This document shows positions 45,301 through 57,600 of a stretch of DNA of 64,000 bases, in pieces. Under the pieces are notes generated by a model, which saw nothing but the letters and a program-made list of their open reading frames with translations, did not search any database and was not told the DNA's origin. The position numbers and the translations under genes are program-made. Each line of letters opens with the position of its first letter. The first letter of the stretch is position 1. The DNA comes from Solea solea (taxonomy: Eukaryota > Chordata > Actinopteri > Pleuronectiformes > Soleidae), in NCBI RefSeq assembly GCF_958295425.1, contig NC_081139.1, positions 23,418,888-23,482,887 of the forward strand. Direction: 5' to 3'.

Positions 45301-48300
45301 TGGGGCCTTGATATTCACTTGACAGCGCCCCCCCCCCCCGCACACTCACTGTCAACACGCTTGACTAAATTACTGATGCAGTGTAGCATGGATAGAGTTT
45401 ACCACGGTAACTCATCAGCATTGTATTTCAACTGTTTTCCCTCTATCACGCAGCAACTTCCTACATCAACAATGTAAATGTCTGCTGGCCTGGCCGGGCC
45501 CCAGGTCCCATCGACCGACTTGTCGGTTATGATTGGCTGGGTGCTTTGTTGCTTTCTTACGCTCCGCTTGAGGAGAATAAGTAAAGAGAATTTCAATCAA
45601 AGTGGAATATATCCCCTTGTTGACTTTGGGCTCCAGAATCAATAGGCAGTCAACACTTTGAGCTTAGGTTAGTTTGCTTCGGGGCAAACGATCCCTCATT
45701 TCTCACTGGAGTAGAAAACACCTGAGTCCCTCCTGCCGACACAGAGATCAAGCACCTGTATTTGTTCTGACTTCATTGACAGATCTGACGTTTAACGCGA
45801 GACAACATGGGAATGAAGCATCACTGCATACAGTATGAGATACAGTTTATGAACAACAACAGTTTTTGCTTTTCCCTTTTCTGACTGGAAAGCAGCAAAC
45901 TGCACGGTATCATCGTGTTAAAAACATATTCAAAAAGTGGTTTATCCTCAAGTCAAATAATAATACCTACAGAATGAACATAAATATAATTGATATGTTT
46001 TAGGACTGTGTAAATTGGCATTTTTAAGAGGCCAAAGACAGACACATGTAACACAAAGTGTGTTTCCATCAGCATGTTTGTATGCATATTCTCAGGTGTG
46101 TGCTGAATGGAAACACAGAAGAAGTGTGCCACACAGTGGTGCACGAGGCAAGCACCGTTGCCTCACAGCTAGAAAGGTTGCTGGTTCTGGTCTACGCCTT
46201 TCTGTGTGGTGGTTCTCCGGTTTCCTCCCACATGTCCAAAAACATGCAGGGGTTAAGTGGACACTCTAAATTGCCCATGTGAGTAACTGTTTTTTTGGAT
46301 ATGCAGTGATTGCACTGGAAGACTGGTATGAGGTTTGTGTGGACTGATGAGGAAACTAAAACATTCCTTGGTGCAAAAAATATTTTTTCTGTATTCTTAT
46401 AGCAGCACCACATATCGTCCTGGCATTATGTTTTATGCATTTTGATGCATGTATATGGAAAACTGTTTAAAAAAATCATATAGGGAAATCTCTGTTTCCG
46501 TGTGGATAGGACCTAAGTCCCAAAAAGCCCATTCTTTTACCAAATTTTTGAAAATTCCGTTACACATTTTAATGGAAACCAGGCTCAGACTCGACTGTGT
46601 TGTTTCACTGTTGAGGAAAACTTCCTTGAGATGAATGAGTCATCATAAAAGGCCATTGTCACGGCTAAATGTGTTCTCTGCAGCATCTAAATATATGATA
46701 ATGTGATAATTGATTTAAATGCTCATGCCAAAGAAGTACAAAATGTGCCAAAAAATGTGTTGCCTGATGAAATTTACAAATTGCCCCAAATAAATATACA
46801 AATACGCTCGTAGCTTAGCTATCCTTGGCTTAAATTATGATCATTTTAAGTATGTGTGTATATATATGTGTGTATGTATATACAAAACTGATCAAATAAA
46901 GTATTTTTTTTAGTTGCATCCAAACTGTGCCTGTTTCTTCAATTTAACTTTGGTGTTATTAAATATTTATTCAGTCTTTTACAGTCCCTAAACCTAACCA
47001 TCACAATGAAGTGCCTAACCCTAACTCTTGTCCCCACAAGGTCAAAATGCATGTCGACTTGCACGTGCACACACACACAGAGCAGTCTGGTCCAGACTTA
47101 CCAGACTTACCATTGTCGAATGCCAGGAACGTGGCTTCGTACACGTTGTTCTTGACGTACATGGACTCTCGATCGAGCAGCGCCATGGTGGTGATCTGGC
47201 CGTTGGTCCTGTTGATCTTCAGCCAGTTGGCTGGATCTGACAGCTTCGAGTACCTGTACATGCACACAGGGGGTTAAAAAAAAGAGAGAGTTAGAAAAAT
47301 TGATGACTTCATTAAATCCAAAAGGCAAACATACACAAACATATTCCAGAAATTAACTTTTGCAGCCAACAGTTGCTGCAACTCCAGCTGCTCTGAACCA
47401 TTTATTTGCAGATCCAAAGTGCTCATTATCAGTTTCAATGTTCATTACCATAATAAGCAATACCAGCCGAGCACCTTTGAAATATTACAGTGACATGGAG
47501 AGCGGAACATATGTTTACTGAGCTTATCATAGCGGCGGCTCATTAGCATGAAAACTGACGAAAACCTGAACCCGGACGCCGAGCAGGCAGGCAGCGCTCT
47601 TAACAACGCCACAGCTCTTTGTACCCACACAGCCACCACTGCAACTCCCATCACCATCAACGCCGCATACATCACCAGAGTGGAGGGTGACAGCTGCAAT
47701 TACCGTCTATAAATCCCATTAACTACTATGACGAGTCTCAACGTCTGACTGAGTGGAGGACGTGCTGCTTTCAAAGTCTTAGTGAGGAATGAGTAATTAT
47801 GGGAGGCTCACCCAGCAGGTAGGTAGATGATCAGTGTGTCAGCATGTGTTGACAGGAGGTACAGGGGTGGACAGAGTGGGGGACGTGAGGGGCATCGTGG
47901 GTGGGTGGTTGGCTGTGCAGTTTCAGAATGTAAGCGTGATCACCGGAAAACGTGATGAATAGGAAATGGGACTTAATTAAAACATTTAGTGCGTTGGAGG
48001 TAGAAACTAGTTGCATTAGATCAGAGGTGTCAAAGTGGCGGTCCGCAGGCCACATGCAGCTCCCCATTCGATTTAACACGGCACGTGTGGCTGAGGCACA
48101 ACTGCCAGCGAGGTGATAGAATATAGAATAAAATACTGAATGTATTTGCTAGCAATGTAATAATAAGACATTTGGTTGTAATTATTGCTTTATTACATGT
48201 ACTACATTCAACATTAAATGATATACACTTGTTGGGTGTTTTAATCACAGTTGTCAACATTATTGTTGACTTCATTTTAGATTGATTTAACCCTCAGTGC

Positions 48301-51300
48301 TCATGTGGCACGGATCTGTGCAGGTGCCCATGGGGTGTCACATTATCAGGCTTTAAAAAATGCGGTGTTCATCTTCTTATGTGTCCTTGAGTCAAAGTCA
48401 TGACGAATTTTACGTCACATTTCTAGTAGTGATATAAAGAAGCAATAATTGTGCAGACGTCACAAAAAAAAGACAGTTTTTCTTTTCATTTTGTTCATAA
48501 AAACGAGCCAAGTAAACTTCGAACTGTGACATATCTCCAAATTTCACACATTTTGTTCACGTTTTTAAACATTTTGAGTACTTTATTCTCAGGTGTGTTT
48601 ATATAGTTGGTGAAAATGATTTCTTTTTCATCATATTCCCTAGGTTGTGCTGAAAGAAGGATATAAGACACTCTATATTGCACATTCTTAAACCCTCTGT
48701 ATGTTTAAACACAGTAATGGAAAAATGCTAAAAATGCTCTGTGTTCTAAGGGTTAATAATGAAGTACAGTATAAAGTGAATTATACATCATTCCGTAACC
48801 AAACAAGCACTTTTAATTTGAAATTCTGATTGCAATATTATGATGGAACATTATGTTATAATTGTAATCTCATTTTGTCTACACCCCACTGAACAGTTGT
48901 TTTTCCTCACTTTTTATCTCTAGACCAGACTCGATGCTCACTGGCCCCCAGGTCATTTGAATTTGACACCCGTGCATAGGAGTAATTCCACCTCCAGGTA
49001 AGGACTCACATATGTGCACTGGTATACTTGGCAAAGTGGCAGATGGTAACAATGCAACGTATTTTTCTGTAATTGTATTTTACAAAGAGAGGGAAAACAT
49101 CGTCAACAGATGAAAGCCAATATGATTTCTCGTGATGTTACCCTGCAGGACAGATTCAGACGTGTCACCACCTTCTGTCTTTATCTGCAGCTGAAAGAGC
49201 AACGCATGAGGACGACCATAATGATCACCACCAGCTTTCTGTCTGAGCTACATCACAATAAATAAAACAACAACATTCTGCATCAGACCATATCAGGACA
49301 CGAGTATTACCTATGCAAATATAGAGTAGAGTATACTGATGTAGACCTCTGGTTTGAAAAAACAAGCATTTAAAGTAGGTTAGAAGTAGCATTCAGCCAC
49401 CAGGGGGCGACACCATTGGTTGCAGACTATGGGACAACGAAATTCTACTTCTCACTTTCTTTTTTACATCACTAAACATTTTCCTGAACGGTTAATCAAT
49501 AGTTTCAGGTCTTCTTCAATAGAACATGATGTTTTGTAAATGATGTTCCCGTCAAGAGAATAAAAGACGATAAATAATTTGTTTATGCAGAACGCATCCA
49601 GCTATTTTGCATGTGAAGAACTGTACCAACAGGGATTTGTTTTATTTAAAAAACGATTTGTCTGTTTATTGTTTAAAACTGGTAAATCCGTATTCAAACT
49701 GAACTGCGATGCATAATAGAAATAAAGCTCAAATGCAAGGATGAGGTTAACTCTGAATAAGTGTGAGCTTTAATCAGATCCAAAAGCCTCGAAAAAGACT
49801 TTATATCCAATTAGTTTATTGCAAAACATGATTTAATTTTGACTTTGAAAGAACTTCAAATGATCTGTTGCAATCTAACAGTCAAAACTTGGCTCTCACC
49901 GTTCATTACTTCAGACAAATGGACAGTCTGAGCGATGGCCTCGTGGCAGAAGCTCAGGCTTTTTGATATGTGGGCCAAGTATTCTCAGAAGAAGGTCAAA
50001 CTGTGTTTTTTCCCCCACTCTGAAATAAGCTTTGAACCTCCAAACCGTCCACAGGAAGCTCCAGGATCACTCTGTGAAATGCTGTTTACTTTTAGCTTGA
50101 AGGATGTGAAACACCCAGACAGCAGCGAAAGGGATTTACAGTGCTGGAAATCTACTTCCTGATTCTTTTTTTTTGTTTTTTGTTAAGTTAGCTTAGTCTT
50201 TTTTTTTTTAGTAATTAGACAAGAGCTTTTGGTTGCTTAGTAACGGCAGGTGCAACAATAATGAAAACTCCCGAGCGTCTTGGAAAGGATGAAAGCACAT
50301 TTTTAGACGCTGCACTTTTAGACGAACGACTCTTTCATTTGCTTTTGCTGCCACTTAAAACTCACCTCAACATATTTTCTTTCCTTTCCTTCAAAGAGGG
50401 ACACATAAAAAATACAAACTGGCTCCTCTCCCATCTGCTGCTCAGGCGCAGGCTTTTCACTCACCCATGCGTGAATGTTTGTGTGGATTTGTGAGTCTAC
50501 TTTTGTGCAGTTTTGTGCAGGGGGGAGTTCAAGTGAGGTCACCTACAGGGAATACAGAGGCAACAACAGAGACAAGGCTGTCTGAGCAGGGGATGAACTC
50601 CTGTTGGCAGACTGCTTTTTGGAGAAGATGACTGCTCTGAGCTCCTGCCAATAACGGACACACAGACTGAGTGATAGGGTCAGGAGGAGTGAGGGAGCAG
50701 GACGGAGAAACAGCCAAAGCTGAGTTGTGTCTCTCCACAGAGGGAGAGAGGAGCTCAGCCCTCTCAAGTTTGTGTGACATGTCTTTTCCTCTGTACACTA
50801 TGCAATATATAAGAGTACAGCTCCCGCCGCCTCCCTTGCAGTTCAGTAACATTTCCACCGGGTTTCCTCGGTGGAAGAGGCCGTCTCACTGACATTAGGA
50901 AAAATCGATTGCTCTCGCTGGAGCTAGCCGTGGAGCAGAGCGATGCCGCTGGACCTCAGCGGGCATGTCGTCGAGGTTTCTGTCGCACAAGGTCGATGCA
51001 GGGATGGCACGGTGCCCAAACTGTGTCATCCCTTTTAGGAAGGGATGAAGGGAACAATCAATAAGGAGGAAGGGAACGAGAAGACAGGCATCTAAGGAGG
51101 GTGGGCAAAGTGTCCAGCTCATTACAGGGTGACCTCTTCACACCAGTCGCTCGGCAACAGGGTGGTAACTGGAGCCTGGGATGCACGCGCGCGTGTGTGT
51201 GTGTTTGTATGTTACCTCATCAGAACCTCTTTTCTGGCAAAAACACTGATCTTGTCAGGATTAGAAGTAGTTGTTAACAGCAGTATAACTTGAAGGATCA

Positions 51301-52642
51301 TTTAAATAAATTACTTATAACCTAATAACAGTTATAGTATACAGTGTATCAGCTGGATAAGGAATTGTGAAACTGTATAGTCCTGCAGATTTCTGTCAGG
51401 GAAATATAAAGTATAAAAGCATTTAAAATGACCACTTTCAAGCTGTTATAATCATTTCTGAGGTCACTGAAAACCAACATGGACGCTGGGAACTCAAGCC
51501 ACTCACTTAATTAATTAATTAATCTTCACCTGCTCGACACTACAATATCTTAATATATTTGTGAGCTAAAAACACTTGATTTTCTTTATGGACTTTGGTG
51601 AGGGAGAGTGAGCACTTCACAAACATCAGTCAACAGCTGGAAAAGACTGTTCTTAAGAAACTGTAGATTTAAACAGGCTTTTTCCTTTTTGGCTGCTTCT
51701 CAGAAACAGATGCACGCTGGTTAAAGTCAGTGCTCATAATGTGTTGACACCTCATACAGCCTCACTTTTGAGCACCCACAGCTTGTTACTGATGCGCTGT
51801 AATGGATTTTGGTGTTCAGGCACCCCACGTCAGAACTGTACCTGACTATCTGGTGGATGAAGTGGTCAGGGTCTTGAGCAGCAAACACCGTGAGAGTGGT
51901 CCCGGCGGGGACACCCTCCTCAAAGCGGATCATCTTGGGGTTGACCGGAAAAACAGGAGGCTCGTTCACGTCCTGGACCGAGATGGTGACTCCTGCTGTG
52001 GACTGGAGCGAGGACTGGATGCCACTGGCCAGGTGGGCCTGGTTGGACACCACCACCGTCAACATAAAGGCACGGTTCATTTCAAAATCCACTGGCTACA
52101 GAGGAGAGAGAGAGAGAGAGAGAGAGGAAAAATAAAATAATGACAGCTGGGAGTCAAACGAGTGTAGCTGATTGCATGATTTGCTGTAACTGTTCTCCAA
52201 TTTTAGAAATGGCAAACAACTCAGTGAAAACATTGTGAGATTGAGTTCTTAGTCATCAGCATCTGGCACTTTAGAGCAGGTGGAAAGACGCCAGATGCAG
52301 AGTCGAGTAACAATGGAAGCAATTGTTTACTTTCACACTGAAGGAGCTGGTTATCAGTTTTTAGCACGCGTGCTGAGAAGAGCTTCACGTTTACCTTGAC
52401 CACCGTCAGCATGCCCTCATTGGTGATGGGGTTGGTGCGAATGGTGAAGTGTCCAGACGGGTCTCCGCTCACGATCCGGTAGACGGCGTTCCAGTTGGGG
52501 CTGTGCGGCTGATCTCTGTCCACCACCGTCAGGTTGGTCACAACCACATTCACCTTGTTCTCTGGCACCTCCCCGGAAAACTGCAGAGTGGAAGTCAGTC
52601 GATTATTTTATAGTGAATCTTCAAACATAGACTATGGTGTTT

Positions 52643-52712
<70 letters not shown>

Positions 52713-54586
52713 GAAAAGAGGTGGTTTACTAATTACAAACAATAGTTGAGACACATTTTCAAATCAGGAACTTTAGCTGGGTCGGACATTTTCCAAAGCC
52801 TTTAAGATAGATAGAAAATAGATAGACTGCATAGAAAATAATAAAAGAACTGTACCTGAACAATCTGGGGTACAAGAAATAATGTTTTCCACTTTGAAAT
52901 AAAATATTTTGGTGAAACCTATCCTTCACACCCCACAAAGTACATAACAACAAACAATAAAAGGGTTTTTCATACTTGATCCAGGTGCAACTCAAAGTGC
53001 AGGAATTCAACAGTAAAATAATTAGTTTCTGTTTGAAATCAGATAATTATGTGTCATATACGACCCATAGACAAAGTGCATTTAACAGAATATAAAAGTT
53101 ATATCAGTGCTATCAAACCATTCAGGCTCCACTCATGCTGCATTCATGGTCAGCTCTAGTGTTGTAGAGTTTCTCTTTTTTTTCTCAGTGTTTTCCCATC
53201 AGTTAAATCAGTTGTCTATGCTCTTATCACTTGCTTAGCCTATACTTCACAGTTACACTTACCCATAAAAGTACAAATATTATTTGACTAATAAAAATAA
53301 CACGTTAATTAAAGAGTTAAGATCATTCGTTACATCGATATCATTTGTAAATATGATCAAAAGTGTGCACATCATCACAAGACATCCTCCAGAAGACAAA
53401 AAAATAAATTATTAATGTACAAATTTGGGGTTATTTTATATAATCCCTATTAGTTACCGGTAAAAGTAATAATATTACTGGTGCCTGCTGAGTTGAACTG
53501 CATTGGTATTTAACTCAAAGATATCCATGTATTAGTAAAAGATTTATGCTTTTTTTTGGGCTGCTATTACTATGAGAGGACAGTTTTTACCGTGACTTTT
53601 GAATAGATTATTCTCGGCAAAATAATGCATGTTAATAAACTTGATTTAAAATATCTATTTATGCAAATCTCCATTGGTAAACATTTCCCTTAGTTGTTAT
53701 TATGACAACAAGCTGCTTTTAGGGTGAAGCCAATAATGCTCATTACATTAAAAAAACTAATTAGAAGTGGTAGCAAAAAAAAAGAAACAGATGCTGAAGA
53801 AAGGGGTGGGAAGTAAAGAGGAAGGAATATGTCGATAATAGAGAATCATAGCTCACATTATGTTAATGCAGTTCCTCATTCCACAGCGAGTCCCCTCATA
53901 AGAAACTCTTTATCTGAACTAATGGATTTGTTCAATTAACTGTTTACCCATGTAATTTAGGTTCTGTGCATTCACCAAATCTAGGTCTTAATATGCAATT
54001 AGATAAGTGCTGTAATTAAGGCAGCGGTAGGAATAATCTTTGGTTAATGATCTTCATTATAGTGCAGTGTGAAACAACTCCCCTCTCAACCAACTCTGGA
54101 GGAAACTTGGTGACAGCTGCAGAGCCCGGAGAAGAATTTACAGTGCAAAAGATACATGTCCCTCTCTGTAGGGATATATCTGGCAACACACACACACACG
54201 CACACACACACACCCTAAAAGCTCTCATTGTCAGACAATAATCTGTGTTTCCTCTTGTGAAGCGTTAACTTGTTTATGGTCTGTGTCTGCCAGCTGCTGT
54301 TCACTTTAATGGCTTCATCATCAAGGGACTGAAGCCGTGTCCAAAAACCACCCGACTCCTCTCTTCCTCCATCATTCCCTCCATCCCTCAGTGTCTCCGC
54401 CTCTCTCTCCCTTATCCCCTGCAGTGTGACCAGGCTGATAAGCACTGAACAAATTAAATATGCACTCCCAGTCCCTGGTGTGTGGGCTCCTCCATTTCAT
54501 TTTCACCCCGAGCTTTAGTACAAACACCACCACAAACCCTCCAAGCTTGTTTGGCCACACTGTCAAACAGCAACGCTCACTCAGAG

Positions 54587-54641
<55 letters not shown>

Positions 54642-57600
54642 GGCGCTGACTGTAGGGTGTGAGTGTGCTTCCAAAATGGCTACTCTCTCTTTAAAATGCA
54701 ATATGGATCCACAGATAAGCCACTTAAGACACGGACTCACGGATTCTGAAGGATTCTGTGAAGAAGGGTGGAGAAAACGCCGACTTGTAAAGTCAGAATA
54801 TGTGATGTCAGGATTACAGATTGTGGCTATTTGGTGTTTTATATACTAAGTTTATGGGCTCTGCCTATTAATACATTCAATGAGCAGAGCTTTATTAGTG
54901 GCAAATCAGCTGCCCACCCCATAACTTTTTATTTTAAACATAATTTCTTAAAGAGGCTCGTCATAAAGCTGCTGCAGTAGCAAGACAATGTTAAAGACAC
55001 AGGTACTTTTAAAAGGTGAATCCCTAAATAAAAAAAAAAGAAAATAATTGGTGTTACCAGGAGAACACTATTCTCTGCAGCGTTTTGGATTTGAAATGAC
55101 ACAATTTCTTTGTGCGACAAATTGAGTTATTTGTACAAAAACCCTGTGACGGTGGTCAAGACAATAACAAAAGGGAAGCGGGGATTATCAGGGAATAATA
55201 AAAACGCAAATGGTGCTGTTTTTCTGTCACTGAGACACAGCACAATCATTTATCGTTCATTACGACAAATCTGAGCCAAAAATCTTAGCTTTTAACACAT
55301 TTTTATGTGAGACTATTCTGATTAAGGGCCATTATCTGTGACTTGCAAAATTTGTGTGAACTGTACAGTAAAGATAGAGTTAGTTTTTCCTTTTCTTTGC
55401 AGCTTTCTGTCTTTGAATTTGCATTTCAAGCATAAGCAGAGGGGAAGTAATGTATGTGCTTGTCCCCAACCAGTAAGTGGCTCTCCATGACTAAAGGCTA
55501 CTGCTGGTGATTAAAGACACTCAGTCCTCATACAGACTCCGTAGAACATGAGTTAAGTTTGAGGCTTGACCCATTAGTGGCCATTACAAAGCAATATCTG
55601 TCATAAGCTAAAGGTCATAACTGAACAATGAGGCTGCACGAGCAAAATCACTACCCTTTGGCTAGTTTTCTTACATGAAATAGATAACATTTGTCCCTTC
55701 ATGCACACACACCCTAGCTAGGCAGCTATAGCGATATACTAGACGAAGCAGAAACAACTGTCTGACTGGCTTTCTCCAATGGCGAGACAAAGACTGACCA
55801 GCAGAGAGTCAAAGCCAATGGGACACCATCATCTGCCCGCAGGCATTTCTTTCCAAAGGGAGGATTCTCAGGGGAAGTGGAACTGCCATGAAACTTCTGT
55901 CCATTTTGCACCAAGCATCCGACTGGGAGATGAGTCTAGACCTGAAAAAGAAGCTTGTCTTCCCAGAGGAGGTGGCAACAACTACACTCCAACCCGGATA
56001 TAGTTCTGTTCTCCAGGAACTCAAAAGCCATCGTGATAACAGAGCTTACAGTGCCCTGGGGAAGATAGACCAGCCATCGCCCACCAGTTGAAGAAAGCTA
56101 AGAACTTATTGTAAGTCGCTTTGGATAAAAGCGTCTGCTAAATGACATGTAATAATGTAATAATAACCAGGATCTGGCAGACCAAGCACTAGCCAAAGGA
56201 TGGCATGCAGCCTTATTTCCTGTTTCCCTGCAACATCAGTGTGATGTTTCTTACAGAAGATTACAGAAGAACAACCACCGGGGAGATGTGGTCCTCACTG
56301 CCCCACTCAGGCAAGGTAATAATTCTCCACTGCTGTTGCTGCAGATGCACTCTCACTTTCAATCTCAGCCTCTGACACATGAAAATGACTAAATGGGTTC
56401 AATGTTTATAAAAATAAACAACAAATGCGTATGTGTATGTGCGTGATAACAGTGTAACGCCAGGTATAAGTGCAGCTCCAACATTCCCAACATAAATTGA
56501 GATTGCAGCAACCATTTAAAATATAAGCAAGAAAAAAAGAAATCAAAGTATAGGTCACAAGTTCAGGGATGTGTTTTCCCGTTTACACATTCAAAGCATC
56601 ATCATCGCTACTGTGACAGGCTCTTATTTTAAGAACCTCCAACATGTCAGTCGACCGCACACGCATCGCCGACAACACCAAACAGAAGGATACACAACAC
56701 GGGGTCACTCACGCACGACTCTTCTCTGTAGACGTGTCACGTTTGAGCTACAGTCCAGTCAGGGGAAATTAGCGAGGCCGCACTGCTGTACTGCTGTACA
56801 GAGCCTGAATCATTTGAAGGAAATAAATCTGCATCAAGGTGCACAGCACAGCAGGGGAAATCTACTGCTTCCTAACTGAAAACAGGCTCAGCAAATAAAA
56901 ATGTCCCACTTTACACGGCAAAGCTGGAGCTCACCAAGACTAAATGGGCTGTTCTTTTCCTTCATGGGCTACTGAAAACAACATCAAAGGGAAATGGCAG
57001 CATTAGGTGGAATAAATGTCCCAAAAGCAGACGCTTAGTGATATTAGAGTGACATTAGTCCACTTAAGATGGCTGTTATGTCTTCGCTGGTGTAATAAAG
57101 ATGCAGCTGTTGGCATCAGGCGCCGACTTGTTTTTTTTCCATGTTGTATAGACATGTCGTGCTGCTTCTTCGTGTGTCCTGCTCGTTCTAACATAAATCA
57201 GGAAAAGAGGAGTGGGATGCAGCGTTAAAGCCAATGATCCACTGATCTATGGCACAACTTTTTCTATTATTCAGAAACTGCTAGCCTTGGTAAACCCAAC
57301 CGAGATGTGGAAGGATACTTTGCGCATCTGTCAGCTGACACTGAGGGACAATGAGACTTTAAATGTATCCTCACAAGTGTTCCAAGCTACTCTGCTGCTC
57401 CTCATTGTTGTTGTGTGCCTGAATGACCACTTGAAGTGATGGTGGGATAAGCTTGATTAAACCGTTTGATTAGATAGATTGTGGCAAGTATCACTGGCTT
57501 TTCATTCACTGCGTATTGACGAACATAGCACTAACATAGCACATTCAGGCCCATGTGGTGAAATGAATAAAACATGTGTCTTTTATTTTAATTAGATGCA

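Larger units (their letters stand above)
42607..47110 (-). other. cdh4: cdh4 intron 11
   Basis: About 4.5 kb. It has a (GAAG)n tract at 42,635-42,659, poly-A/T tracts near 43,230-43,260 and 43,650, a (TTA)n tract at 44,989-45,016, a C run near 45,328, a LINE/SINE tail at 46,125-46,285 and a CCTAACC-rich bit at 46,986-47,030. No other exon recognised. Confidence 0.7.
47254..51841 (-). other. cdh4: cdh4 intron 10
   Basis: About 4.6 kb. It holds a GC-balanced stretch at 47,440-47,740, a hAT element at 48,022-48,974 with a TTAA-flanked insert, and AT-rich DNA. The stretch 50,520-51,130 is GC-balanced without recognisable exons, and a (GT)n tract lies at about 51,188-51,204. Confidence 0.7.

Noticed and set aside
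46986..47030. telomere-like CCTAACCC sequence
   Set aside because: Only two or three irregular units. It belongs to a GTCCCCACAAGG-containing dispersed repeat rather than an interstitial telomere array.
57016..57439. ORFs in cdh4 intron 8 around 57.0-57.4 kb
   Set aside because: Opposite strand to cdh4, no recognisable domain and no splice signals consistent with a nested gene.
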